NCBI GenBank assembly: GCA_027922465.2
Contig: BQMF02000018.1
Location: forward strand, 1,364,001-1,428,000
DNA: 64,000 bases
Source of the DNA: Turritopsis dohrnii
Lineage: Eukaryota; Cnidaria; Hydrozoa; Anthoathecata; Oceaniidae
Reading direction: 5' to 3'
In this document: positions 38,701 to 50,120 of the stretch, piece by piece
Position numbering within the stretch: position 1 is the stretch's first letter
How the letters are laid out: each line of letters opens with the position of its first letter
Position numbers and translations under genes: made by a program
The notes under the pieces: generated by a model
Seen by the model: the letters and a program-made list of their open reading frames with translations, nothing else
Database searches by the model: none
Told to the model about the DNA's origin: nothing

Positions 38701-41700
38701 AAGTAACCACGTCTTTCGGTTAATTCGCAATCAGGTTTTTGTATTAGGAAATGAAATTTCTCGCTGTTGGGATGTTTCCATGACAACTTTGTTGTCATGT
38801 GGTCGAAATATTGTGTAGAAATAAAATGTAACTTCTGGAACTCTTGTTATTTTCTTATTATCTTTTGACTCGAACAAAAACATTTGATGTCACAGACTAC
38901 TGCTTCTTATATAAAAATGATATTATGAAATATGATGAAAAGACTTGATTTTAATCTATTTACCCGAAATTTTCTTGTTGGACTCGACCAATTTCAGTGC
39001 AAATAAACGGACTGCATGGAACAAACATTATTGAGAAAAACATTCGCGCATCAAGCTATCCCACATCAATTTACTCTATTATTATTTATTTATTTAAGAA
39101 TAAGAATATTTATACAGGATAGGTTCTTCAATATTAAAATATTGCTATTCATGTAAGTCATGCTTGAAATAAAAGTTAGAATTAAAAATTAGATTAAAAA
39201 TCTTGAGATCGAAAGAAATGTACAAATTAGATGACGACTTAGTGCTGTGTGAGGCTCTAAGACACTATTTCGAGGCTAAATTGCTTGCAAAGTTTAAAAC
39301 AGTAAAAAACAGGTGGAAATAATTTATTTACATAAAATAATTTATAACCGATTTTCTAAAATCGTTACAATTTTCTTGCCACGAATTTTGCAAGCAATTC
39401 TGGTCTCGACCTGGGACCTTAGTCTTAGAGCCTAAGCACAAAAGTGTCAAGGTATTGCTACATAAGATTTGCAACTATTTTCTGTCGGGTTTAAAACTTT
39501 TCTGGGAAGATTTTCTTTTTGATAACCTCCTAATCCCCATGCTTGTTTAGATCCCCACATTGCGAACATGCACGCCACTTTTAAGGTTTTTTTATTCCCT
39601 GACTGGCATGTTGAATATTTATGAATTAATGATTAAATTTGATCGACTTACTGGTATCCAGCGTTTCAGATGTTTTATTAATGGAACTTTATCGCGGATA
39701 TTACTGGATAATTTGTGGTTACTAATAAAAGCTGTCTTTTCCAGAAAGTGAAGAATATCAGGTGAGTGTGATCATAGTAATTTGTTTGAAGTGTTTTTAA
39801 AAAGTTAATTTTATTATAATCAATTTTTCTGCGATTCATTCATTTTCCTTCTTCCTTTTTCATGCGTAATCGTATCTGGCAATGTCCACATAAAATTGAT
39901 ACTCAAACCGCCAATGCAAAATGTTTCGATGTTTTGACGTCACATCTGCATACATCACCAAATTGAATATTTTTGGTCCCGTAATTTTTTTATGGTTTGT
40001 TATTTGATATTTTTGTTCCGATTCTTCCGATTTTCGTTCGATATAAAAATAATTTTCTTCATTACCTATAAAAGTGGATATTATTTTTCATGAGAACGGA
40101 ATTTGAGAAAGTAATTGGTAAGAAGCTGTTTAACATTCGAAAATATGATAATATTTTTACCTTTTGCAAAGTAGACATCAACTCGATAAAATTTAAGATC
40201 GAAACCTGTCCAATACTTATAAATAAAATTTCCAGAATCGACCGTTTTATAGAACTTGTATGTAACTCTTTTGACCGACTGTAACGGATTATTTCGGCAT
40301 GTTTCGTTTCCATGACAATTTTTCTTACAAGTCGCTGGCTCTCCATCCCTTTAGAAAAATTATTGTGCGTGTGTGCATGAAATATCACTCTGATAATAAA
40401 TAAAATGTTATGCATGCGCGCGCATATTCGAATCATGCAATCAGAATTGCGGGAAAAAATAACTTTCTGTTAATGTAAGTGACTAGCTGTATACAAATAA
40501 ACATTTAAATGTTTCTTACTTTCTGGCTGTTCGGATGAAGAAAGGGTCTGGGCAAGATTGATTGATGCATGCGAAACTTCCAAAAGTGTTGAAACAAAAG
40601 CTGGAATCATCGCACGGCTTACCAATACTACATTCGTCAATGTCTGCAAGAAAAAGTTCCTCAAATTCCTCAAAGAATTCCTCAAAGAATTGTATTTTCA
40701 CTCCTATCTCGTATGAAGAAAAAAACTAGACTTGAAAAATTAGAAAAAAACTAGACTTGAAACTAATGTTGTGCCATCCAGTCTAAACATCTTACACTGC
40801 TCACCTCCACAACTATGTTATACCGAAGGTAATTCTTAACACAACACAAGTACGAAATAAAAGTTGTTACCATAGCAATATCTTCCACTTGTTTGATAAC
40901 CGCTTGGGCAGGTACATTTGTAGGAACCTTGAGTGTTGACACAGTTATGGTTGCAGTATGCTCGATTAATTTTACACTCGTCAACATCTTGAAAAAAATA
41001 ATGATACAAGTTTACAACATAATGCATAGAAAATGACGTTTATTATGATGTTATGACAAGAGTTCTTACCGACACATTTTCCAGTTTTGGGGTTGACGGA
41101 GTAACCTGCTTGACAATCACAGTAATAACGCCCATTCGCATTTCGACAGATACCCATTTCCCCACATATATTCTCTTGTTTGCACTCATCGATGTCTTTA
41201 AAAAATAGATAACTCAAGATCCCGACAAACAAAGCTTTACATTATTTTGAAAATGAATCTTCCTACCTTCGCAATATCCATTTACTAGGTTGTAACCTTC
41301 GTTGCAACGCACTCTCTTGCAGCTATATGAGCCAATGGAATTCTTGCATTCAAAGTTCTCGTAGCAGTTATGTGTATTTGTCTTGCATTCATCCACGTCT
41401 GAAATTATGTAGACTTTCTGTTAATAAACGCAATCTCTTGACTGTTGAAAAAATTGATTTTCTGGAGATATACCTGCACATACACCGTCTCTGATCACCT
41501 GATAGTTGGGGTAAGGGCAGTTTTGTAAACATCTGTAATCCCCTTCCTCGTTCAGACAAAATGAACGAGTTGGGCATCTATGTGATCCACTAATGCATTC
41601 GTCGATATCTAAAAAGGGTAACAATTCCGATAATGATCGGGTTGCAACCACATAAAACCAGTTTTTACCCATCATCCGATATCATTTGACCCTTACCAAC

Positions 41701-42934
41701 GCACTTTCCATTCTTATGTTCATGTCCATCTTTGCATTTCGGTACTTGGATTTTTTGACATTCCTTTCCAACTTTTTTGTAGCCACTTTCGCAGGGGACA
41801 CATTCATATGTTCCAGGTAAATTACGGCATACGTCAGCTCCTTGGCAGTTATGTCGGTTTTCTGCACATTCGTTGACGTCTGAAAATAACATGGTAAAAT
41901 ACAAAACATAATAATGTTTTTATAATCAAAAAAAGGATCAGACAATTATTCTTATTAAAAATAATACGTTCTTGTGATGATAAACTGTTAAATCACCTTG
42001 GCATGTTATCATGTCTATCTGTAATGTATATCCTCGTTTGCATAAACATTTTGGGCCGCTACTCGTCTCCTCACACCCAGACGCCCTTCCCAGATCACAT
42101 ACAATATCTTTGCATGTCTTGGACACCATAGGCTTTTCTGAAATCAAATAATTTATAGAAGACAGGGGACAATTCTGGGAAAATATTACTGAGCCAAAAC
42201 ATTTAATATTTCCAAACGAAATATTTTTTCAAACTTTTAATCTGTCAAAAAAAATAATCCAAATATTTCAGACCGGTGGTTTTCTGTTTCTTGATTCTTT
42301 CACAGCAGTTCTTGAATGAAGCTGCGCACATGTGATTCGAGTATTGTTCTTCACACGACCCTGAAGCTTTCCCATACCTTATACCTCGTTTGCAACATTC
42401 ACAACATAACTTTTGAGCTTCGCCACCAACTAGTTTTGATTTTAAACATAACTGATTCGCCCTTCAAAAACACAAAGAAAATAGAACTCTGAGTTTAGGA
42501 TTTCAGAAAACAAACAAACAAATAAGTCTCGAATTGTGAAGTCTTCGAAGAGCGTCTAAAATTTTGCTGAATAAATAAAAACGTACAGTGCCAATCTTTC
42601 GCCCATTTGACAAAATTGTGACTCTGCAGTCGATTTGCAACATTGTTTGTAGAATCCAACGCACATCAATTTGTTGAGCCCTTTGAATTCTGACGATACG
42701 GAAGCATCTGATTCACAATTACCATTGTTGATCAAAGTTAAAGCTCCTTTCACACGCCCTTTTTGACAACATGTAATCGGGTCTTTAGCCCACGTGATAC
42801 CTTAAGCAAAATGAAGAAAGTTTCAAAGTTAACCTCCTCGCAATATCAACATTTTTTTTTCAAGACAGTATTTTATTTCGAGTACGGTGAAACGTACCCA
42901 CAAGTAAAGCCAAAAACAAAGATGGGCGCTTCAT
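34983..42934 (-). CDS. FBLN1: Fibulin (fibulin-1-like), complete gene with three alternative C-terminal modules
   Basis: A secreted extracellular-matrix glycoprotein. Exons of the common body by signal and phase: 42934-42898 (signal peptide [13 protein letters not shown]), 42800-42587 and 42461-42274 (two anaphylatoxin-like segments with CC pairs such as [29 protein letters not shown]), 42137-41997 (EGF-like, ending MITCQ), then six EGF exons 41879-41697, 41608-41474, 41398-41267, 41195-41070, 40987-40871 and 40643-40520. Each of the six opens with D-I/V-D/N-E-C, the calcium-binding EGF signature, and internal EGF exons are all phase 1-1. The last body exon ends in phase 2 and can join any of three downstream two-exon fibulin C-terminal modules. 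Fibulins bind fibronectin, laminin and elastic-fibre proteins. The symbol rests on domain order; orthology to vertebrate FBLN1 is not proven. Confidence 0.9.
37155..37576. mobile_element. MITE-like palindromic element between fibulin modules B and C
   Basis: AAAGCTTTTTTCACATGCAC plus GTAAAATTTT at the left end is mirrored at the right end (ATTACGTGCATGTGAAAAAA GCTT). Inside, 37262-37315 is a strong hairpin around AAAAACAAAAAATTTTGTTTTT flanked by TTACGACGATTT and its complement. ACGTAA/TTACG motifs recur. Confidence 0.75.
37755..38221 (-). CDS. Fibulin C-terminal module B (middle alternative ending)
   Basis: Two exons, 38221-38046 and 37951-37755. The first starts [13 protein letters not shown] and ends HYSFLSG; the second starts [11 protein letters not shown] and ends [11 protein letters not shown] then stop. 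Entry phase and internal intron position match modules A and C. The GNEEG segment and the final aromatic strand are the fibulin-type module signature. Confidence 0.88.
38230..39855. other. Fibulin intron between modules A and B
   Basis: No coding exon seen. The minus-strand frame 38472-38798 contains no recognisable domain and no convincing splice pair. Confidence 0.45.
39860..40348 (-). CDS. Fibulin C-terminal module A (proximal alternative ending)
   Basis: Two exons, 40348-40161 and 40065-39860. The first reads [20 protein letters not shown]; the second opens GNEENYF and ends ARYDYA then stop. It enters in phase 2 from the last EGF exon, and its internal intron splits the Gly codon before NEE, exactly as in modules B and C. 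If this ending is used, transcription may stop before the other two. Confidence 0.85.
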
Positions 42935-42939
42935 TCTTC

Positions 42940-44030
42940 AGTACATGTAGTTCTTATTTATTTTTGCTCTTCACGAGATCTCTCTCTGATTCGCTTTCAA
43001 CTGATTGACTGTAGTAGCTAACACTTTATTTTGTTTGGTTGTAAAAACCTTTTGAAATGTCACCATCGACCTTGCTTACTTAATAAATCATGACGCATGT
43101 TCTCCACCTCGGAGATTATTCTAATAAATTAAAGGAAAAGATGTCCAGTCGGAATCAAAGTTTGTTTATAAGGCGAAGATTGATCAATTGCCAATGGGAT
43201 AGAGAGAGAAATTGCGTGGTCTTTTTTCACTGAGTGTTTCATAACGTCGAGGGTTTTTTGTTAATCCTAGGTCATTGGCGGGTTATAAGTTTACTCCATC
43301 ACGTGATATTCACGAGATTTTCCCAAAAGAGTTCAGTGAATTCCGGTGAATTTATAGCCAAAAATGGTCAGAATTTTTCACGAAGGAGCGTTACCTCGTA
43401 ATCCAAATAGTATAGGCTTTTGTTAGGCATTCTTTCCAGGGTGACGCAATAACAAAAACAAAAAAGTAAACAAAAAGAGTTATTTTGTTGATTTAGATGA
43501 AATCCATAGAGAGATGCATAACATTTCACTGATGCCTGCAACGTTGAGTAAGTGAGTGGAGTTTGTGGAAAGAAGGTTTAGCGAGTTATCGGGTTCTGCG
43601 TTGTCATCATGGATGATCAAAAAGGATACTCTGATCACAGCGAATACTTTGATTGTGCTGACTCTGAACATTTTTTGCAATTTGTCGCAATTAGGGATCT
43701 TAATCATTTTCATCTTACGCATCAAAGTTCATGCATTACGTCAAACATTAACGGGTGTTATGTTGTGCTGTAAGAAGTCCGAAAGGAAGATGACCAGACC
43801 ACTAGATAAGCTTGCTTGGAATAACTCTTGTAAAAATAAAAACAAGAACATCTATACATGAAGATAAATTCGGTTTCAGGTCTCCTTCCAGCGGCTTCAG
43901 ACGTACCTGTCATGGTAACGAACACGACACAGTGACATCAAAAGTACTGCACTTAAAAACTATCCAATCAAAACTATCCTTTTAGTGGAAAATATAGTTT
44001 TGTTGAAGTGAACGTCATTGGAACCACAAA
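42940..44030. other. Region upstream of fibulin; one doubtful small frame
   Basis: It should hold the fibulin promoter. Two overlapping plus-strand frames start close together: 43609 (MDDQKGYSDHSEYF..., about 54 residues) and 43613 (MIKKDTLITANTL..., about 82 residues with one hydrophobic helix). Neither resembles a known protein, and I do not call a gene. Confidence 0.4.
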
Positions 44031-44033
44031 CTT

Positions 44034-46850
44034 TCAAACAAAATATTGTACATTGTTCACATTGTTTACGTTCGGGTAAAACCGGGCAGTCCGATCGGAA
44101 TAAAGTGTTTCTCTTACGTTATTCATATCTACTCTTCTATCGTATTCCATACGTGGCATTACAGGAAGTTGTTGTTGTGTAGTATGACTTGTCCAGTCGT
44201 CGTCTGGGAATCTACTATGTTGACCAGGAAAGTCATTTCTATTACGTAATCTCCTATTGTTTTGTGAGTCACTTTCATAGGAGACCTCGTACTCACTCCC
44301 TAGATCCATATACGTCATGTCGCTGCTCACACTTTCAAAACTTCTGCACTCAATTTTTTGCTGTGGTTGCAGAAAAACATTTGGTGAATTTCTGTATGAT
44401 GCCAGCGAAGAATCAGTGGAATATTTCGAATGGTCCTGGTAAACAGGTTGTGGAAGAATTTCTGTTGATCTTGTCATGGATCTACTGTTGATACTCTGCC
44501 GTCGAAACAAATCTCTTTTTTCTTGAGCGTCACTGTCTCTTCCTATCGAATGTTTTAAGCAGCGTTGTAATAAAGCAGATTTATGGAATTCAGGCTGTTT
44601 ATTCATCACATCAAATTCTCCTAACCCCAAACTACCATAACCTTCGTAGTTCTGTTGTTGGGTTTTCCAGTGCGCGTTTTTCCATTGTGTGTTCCTATAC
44701 AAAGGGTCTTCATTGAAGTAACCTCGCTCAGTTGATACACTCTCCATATCTTCGTATGGATTGACATAAATATTATTTTGGAAATCGTATGGTTTTTGGT
44801 TTGACCACAGAGGAAGGTATGGACTCGCGCTATTGTGAATATGACCATTGACAGAATATGTTTTTTCTGAGACACTATAGCTTGTACCACTAATATTTTC
44901 TTCGCTCTGGTAGTTGCTTAGAAAAGCATCTCTGGGTGAGCCGTAATGTTCACTCTCCATCTTAGTGAAGTAATTGCATTCGGAATTGTTACGATTCCTT
45001 GGCGCAACAATATATGCGTTCTTTCTCTTTACATCATAATCTCGCTCATCCATATACGGCGTCCGCCCCATCTTGTTTCTAAACACTCCGGATGCAGTGA
45101 TGTCATTTGGAGGGACCTTTCTTTGAATGAAGTTGCTCTCCCTCAGGGACGTCGAGATGATGTCTTTACCATTAACTGCAAACTGGCGAACAGATTCAAC
45201 GAAACTTCGTTTTCTTCTTGGAGTGGAGGTCATATTTACCATAGTGTTTTTGGTGTGATAAATCTCAAGGGCGGGATTACTGCTGGAAAATCTCCTCCCA
45301 AACAAATTACTCTGACTTCCACGCAATTCAGTTGCGGTAGTTTGAGTCGATCGTGTTTCTTGGGGAGGCTTTAGTTTATCAATCGCAGGACATGATTGTG
45401 AAGACATGTTTCTGTGAAATTCCTTATCAATACGTCTATACAAGCTGTTCGATTCATCTTGCAAACCTGCCAATCTATCTTCCCCAGAAACATCAAAAAA
45501 AGAAACGGACTTTGACCTTCTTACGCCTGCACTGGGAAGGAACGGCGGTGCGGTGATCAGCGGGTTGTAGGAAGCGGAGCGACTGATGGCAGGCGTTTGA
45601 ATGAGGCCAGGTTTAGTTTGAATTCTCCTGTCAAACCTCCTCCTCTTTTGTTCATTGTATGTGTTTTGCTTTTGCGTCGATGCAATCGGATGTGTTGTTC
45701 TTATATCCAGCATTCGTTTTATCGGATTGTAATATTTCTTATGTTGCTGACGGCTCGTGTTTTTCTTTGTGTAACCAATTTTATTCTGTACAGATTGAGG
45801 GACATACTGTTCAAAAAATTTTGTCAAGAATGCTCGCTTTTGATCAAGAACAGCTTCTTGTTTCCATTTGGGGGTAGGATAAGCGATATCAGATTCCGAG
45901 TCTAAACTTTCGTCTAGACCACATGCTCGTTTGTACTCGTTAATTTGTTCGTTAATGCGAGCCTGTTCTTCTTTGAACTTCTTATCCTGCTGTTGACGCA
46001 TCTCATTTTGCCGTCGCCTTACGCCACGACAAACATAACAAGAGATACTGACAGGAATAAGAACGATTCCAGCAAGAATGAGCATAGGTGCGGCTGATTT
46101 CAACCATCTTATATCTTCCTTCTCCTCTTCGCTGTTTGTTTTCGTACACTCTTGACTTTCCGAGATGTTCGCAGATTTTACAGTCGTAATTTTGGACATC
46201 GCATTTTTAAATTCAAGCGTAACAAAACCATCTGTGGTGAAGACCTTATTTCTTATTTGGTTTATTTTTTCAAAGTCACATGAATCTCCTCCTTTGATGT
46301 TGACGAACGTTACGTCAAAGCAGCCGTTAATAAAATTACTGAGCTTTATGTGTTGAATGTTGCCGTTGAAGAATTCTTCGCTGAGAATTTGAGCTAACGC
46401 ATATCTCGTATCCAGACTCTTGAAATAAGACGCTTTCGTCATGGTTGTACACAAATTGACTTTATGAAAATATTTTTCATTTGGTTCAGTCACAAACAAT
46501 TTGATCTCCTTAAAGTATTCACTTCCTGTTTGTGTGGTCGCTTTTGCGTAAAATGTAAATACTCCAGTATTCCCATCCAATGGAAATCCGTAAATCTCAT
46601 TCCATCTTAAGTCCACCCAACTATTCGGAAACAAGGACTTAGAATCCTCAGTCAATAACTCCAAATTAACACTTTCAGTAGTGGTACCCAGCAGTTCGTG
46701 GATATTGAGTTTATGTCGGAACGCCATCCCAACAGTGCCGCGTACGTTTTCGTAAGGTGACTTGGACATATCTCGATTCGACCATACTTGAAGGGAAACA
46801 ACATGTGTGGCAAGACTTATGAAAAGTGATACCGATGTTAATGACATCAT
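44034..46850 (-). CDS. Dystroglycan-like single-pass membrane protein 1 (intronless coding region)
   Basis: A 938-residue frame starting MMSLTSVSLFISLATHVVS, a signal peptide. Next comes a dystroglycan/sarcoglycan-type cadherin-like domain (AFRHKLNIHELLG, WVDLRWNEIYGFPLDGNTG, FTFYAKA), then an S72/SEA-like part ending about residue 240 (FHKVNLC, SQEC), then one membrane helix (APMLILAGIVLIPVSISCYV) at about 255-278. The remaining ~650 residues are a disordered Arg/Ser/Tyr-rich cytoplasmic tail opening with a charged helix (RRRQNEMRQQQDKKFKEEQ). The dystroglycan autocleavage GS-C motif and the C-terminal PPPY dystrophin-binding motif are not seen. The acceptor TTCTATTTAG lies 17 bases before the ATG. 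An alpha/epsilon-sarcoglycan relative is the alternative. Confidence 0.72.
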   Translation of the reverse strand: MMSLTSVSLFISLATHVVSLQVWSNRDMSKSPYENVRGTVGMAFRHKLNIHELLGTTTESVNLELLTEDSKSLFPNSWVDLRWNEIYGFPLDGNTGVFTFYAKATTQTGSEYFKEIKLFVTEPNEKYFHKVNLCTTMTKASYFKSLDTRYALAQILSEEFFNGNIQHIKLSNFINGCFDVTFVNIKGGDSCDFEKINQIRNKVFTTDGFVTLEFKNAMSKITTVKSANISESQECTKTNSEEEKEDIRWLKSAAPMLILAGIVLIPVSISCYVCRGVRRRQNEMRQQQDKKFKEEQARINEQINEYKRACGLDESLDSESDIAYPTPKWKQEAVLDQKRAFLTKFFEQYVPQSVQNKIGYTKKNTSRQQHKKYYNPIKRMLDIRTTHPIASTQKQNTYNEQKRRRFDRRIQTKPGLIQTPAISRSASYNPLITAPPFLPSAGVRRSKSVSFFDVSGEDRLAGLQDESNSLYRRIDKEFHRNMSSQSCPAIDKLKPPQETRSTQTTATELRGSQSNLFGRRFSSSNPALEIYHTKNTMVNMTSTPRRKRSFVESVRQFAVNGKDIISTSLRESNFIQRKVPPNDITASGVFRNKMGRTPYMDERDYDVKRKNAYIVAPRNRNNSECNYFTKMESEHYGSPRDAFLSNYQSEENISGTSYSVSEKTYSVNGHIHNSASPYLPLWSNQKPYDFQNNIYVNPYEDMESVSTERGYFNEDPLYRNTQWKNAHWKTQQQNYEGYGSLGLGEFDVMNKQPEFHKSALLQRCLKHSIGRDSDAQEKRDLFRRQSINSRSMTRSTEILPQPVYQDHSKYSTDSSLASYRNSPNVFLQPQQKIECRSFESVSSDMTYMDLGSEYEVSYESDSQNNRRLRNRNDFPGQHSRFPDDDWTSHTTQQQLPVMPRMEYDRRVDMNNVRETLYSDRTARFYPNVNNVNNVQYFV

Positions 46851-46869
46851 ATTCAACTGACGCACGCCT

Positions 46870-48078
46870 AAATAGAAATTGCAAGTTTACTCGTTGGAAC
46901 TTCATATATGTGATTCACAAAACTTCCTGTCAAACCTTTTTAACACTTAGTTAAAAATAGACATCTATTTAACAAACTATCTGTTCAAAATTTGCTAACC
47001 GTCTGTTTTGACACTGGTGTTTTGATCTATGTTCGACACGTCGCTCACAAGCTTAATTTTTTATGTTTTCTTCACAAGTATCGTCAGCAGGGGGGACTTA
47101 ATTATTAAAGTGTAAACGAGGCAGCTGCATCACAAAGAGACAACATTAAGTCGTTTCGTGATGAGTCATAAATCGTGTTGGATTTTCGCTTATCATAAAT
47201 ATCATCAAAATATTGTTGTGGAAATTGATGTGAGGCGTACCTTTCATTAACTCACCTAAAAAAATGGATACCTACTGTGTCAGTGTTGATTCCGAGGCTG
47301 GTGATACTAGTCGTAGGTATTTAAAAAATGCAGCCTCGATTTGAATTGTAATGTTATTTCACTGCATAAACACGAAATACTTTTCACTGGCGAAAAGAAA
47401 TCGTAACCATACAGCGTCAAAACCAGGCTAGAAACGAAATCGTCAATTGTTAGATGATTACAATGTAAACCAGCAGACCTCGATCTCAAAATAATAAATA
47501 AATTAAAATAAATAAGGAATTGAGTTGTCATACCTACTTGGAATCTTCGATAAAACTCGCTTCGAAGGAAAGAAATTATTTTTATGAAGGCTCTATATCT
47601 TCAATGCATGAATAAATCATGTGGACTTTTACTTTTTATTGCTGAAACTTCATTTCTATTTGGTAAGAAAATTATAGAAATGAGGATCAACACTGTGAAA
47701 GAAAAAAAAACATTCAAAATCAAAAGTGAATTGAAGATACCAACCAACAACCGAGTAGATCTTCGTTTGCTTTGATAGGAATATAGTATATTGCGAAATG
47801 TGTTTGAAAAGTTGAATTTCCACCACCGCCAACATGTCTTTTCGTGAGAACACTTCAATTATAATGACGTCATGAGAATGGAGGGGAAGAAGGGGGAGAT
47901 ATGGCGAAGGAATAGCAACCAGTGGCAGCTCGTCTGAAATGATTCGTTGAAATATACTAGAGGTTGAAGTGTGGTGGATTTAGTCATCCTGCTCAGAGTT
48001 GTGATGAGATGCTTGATATTACCCTTGATGACGTCATAAAAACGTCAGGCAACACTACTGGCCATTTGCAAAATCCTA
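46870..48078. other. Intergenic, upstream of dystroglycan-like gene 1
   Basis: No supported gene. Small frames at 47307-47858 show no domain. The likely promoter of the minus-strand gene at 46850 lies here. Confidence 0.45.
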
Positions 48079-48174
48079 GTCCTGAAAATTGTCCGTCCTG
48101 AAAATTGTCAGTCCTGAAAATTGTCCGTCCTGAAAATTGTCAGTCCTGAAAATTGTCCGTCCTGAAAATTGTCA
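48079..48174. repeat. Six-copy 16-bp tandem repeat with alternating last base
   Basis: GTCCTGAAAATTGTC followed by C, A, C, A, C, A: six perfect 16-bp units forming three 32-bp higher-order units. Confidence 0.95.
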
Positions 48175-49011
48175 GTTAACGGAGGGAAAGTTCACTTGGG
48201 GAAAGCATTACGCCTGTTCTTTAAAGTAAACATTTTAAAATCGATAATTAAGCGGCATCAGAATTTAAACAGTATGGTTATTTCATCTTTGGTGTCGAAG
48301 CATTTTTAGCACTTTAGTAATCGAAAACAAGTGTAGTGCTTCGCAGTGAAATCATTTCTATGTTGTTCTCACAGCCAAATATTGAAAATTCTTAAAAATA
48401 GCCAAATAAATAAATAAATGCATTAATACACTAATTAATGGAAAAGAGATAAAGCAGGATGCAAAGTCAGCAAAAAATCAATTAGATGAAAAAGACCAAA
48501 AAATCTGTACAAATGTGTAAAATCGGCTTTAGGGAGCTGACCTGTCATCTTTCAGTTAACAAATAGATACATGACTTCTGTTTAGGTTTTTCTTAAATAC
48601 ATTCCCAGTATCATTACTCAATATAACAACATACTACTTTATCTATAGATGGTAGTACTAATGTGATGCACAAAATATTATCATGGTACTAACAACTACA
48701 TCGCTGTATTCAAACGAAAAAAACTGGATGAATAAGTCAATGTGGATCACGTGCCTATCAGATATCCGTCATGCTAATCATACTGAGTCAGTTGAGCGAG
48801 TAAACCAAGCAAACGTGATTGTTATAATTTGAAAATTTGTTATTATTTCTATTACTAGTCTCTTGTACGTTTATTTATTGAATCTATGACTCAGAATCAA
48901 ACTTGATTGATTTTATTCGCTACGGATTCGCCTTAGCTTTTACCAGTTTTAACGTTCATGTACAATATTCTAGTCATTTTAAAAGTTTTGATAAGTAACT
49001 GAAGATACAGT
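48175..49011. other. Intergenic, no gene seen
   Basis: An AT-rich stretch between the tandem repeat and the hAT relic, with no frame worth reporting. Confidence 0.5.
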
Positions 49012-49649
49012 GTGTTTCAAAACGTTGGCTTCAACAACTATCATCGCATTTTGTGGGGCTTGGGGTTTTTGCGAAGTAAAATTGTTTTTTTACACCAATC
49101 GGGTGTGGCTACGCAACTGAAAAAGGAACAGCCAAAAGCTATTATTACGCATTGCCACGAACATTCATTAAGCCTGGCCGTTAAAGATTTGACATCTTCG
49201 TGCGAATGTTTATCCAATACAATGGGTACCGTTGAGGAGATGTGTTTTAGTCAAATACTCTCCTAAACGGGAGAAAATTCTTGCATCCTTGGATCAAACT
49301 GTTGAAGGAGAAATGTCTAAACCCATTTCCTTAGACAAGCTATGTCCTACCCATTGGGCTGTTAGAGCGTCATGTTTTAACAAAATTTTTTGAAAGATAC
49401 GAGGTATTACAGGAGTTGTGGAAAGTGTGCTTAGAGGAAAGACTTGACTCAGAGACGTTCGTGCTCGTATCGCAAATGAAATCATTTTCATTCTTCTTTG
49501 GCCTTTTATTGAGTCATAGATTGTACAGTTTAACTGACAATTTTTCAAAAACTTTGAAAAGGAAAAGATGATTGCTCTAAGTGCTCAAAGGCTTTCAAAC
49601 TTATTCAATTTCCGCACTTATATCGTAGGAAATTGTTTGGTTTACACAT

Positions 49650-49683
49650 TCTATCTATCTATCTAAGTATCTATCTATCTCTG
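49650..49683. repeat. TATC microsatellite
   Basis: Repeated TCTATCTA units with one AAG interruption, inside the hAT relic. Confidence 0.9.
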
Positions 49684-49822
49684 TCACAGTTTTTCTTCGT
49701 TTTCGGAAAGTCCGTTCGGATTTCGGATTGTTTGTTTATTCAGAATAGTTACTGAAATGAAAATGACTGACCTATGCTAGGAACTTAGGACAGGTTTGAC
49801 TTAAATTGGGCAATTTAGACAA

Positions 49823-50120
49823 GGTGCTGATTTAGAAGTTGACGGTCATTTTGTCAGACTTGACTAAAATTGGACAATTTGGGCCAAACTTGGACCAAAT
49901 TTAGAAAGTTCTTCAAATGTCATGAAATTTTGCATGGATTACATTTGAAAGGTGTTTATTTCAAATTTGACAGTCATTTTGTCAGAATTGACTAAAATTG
50001 GACAATTTGGGCCAAATTTGGAGCAAATTTCGAAAGTTCTTCAAATGTCATGAAATTTTGCATGGATTACATTTGAAAGGTGCTGATTTCAATTCTGGCA
50101 ATCATTTTGTCAGATTTGCC
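49823..50120. repeat. 128-bp tandem repeat inside the hAT relic
   Basis: Units starting GGTGCTGATTT or GGTGTTTATTT begin at 49823, 49951 and 50079 (period 128; third copy partial). Each contains CATTTTGTCAGA, AAAATTGGACAATTTGGGCC and ATTTTGCATGGATTAC. A related single copy lies in reverse orientation near 57170-57265. Confidence 0.85.

Noticed and set aside
43556..43861. Small membrane protein gene on the plus strand
   Set aside because: No ATG at the frame start, no family match, and an overlapping second frame of similar quality; evidence is too weak.
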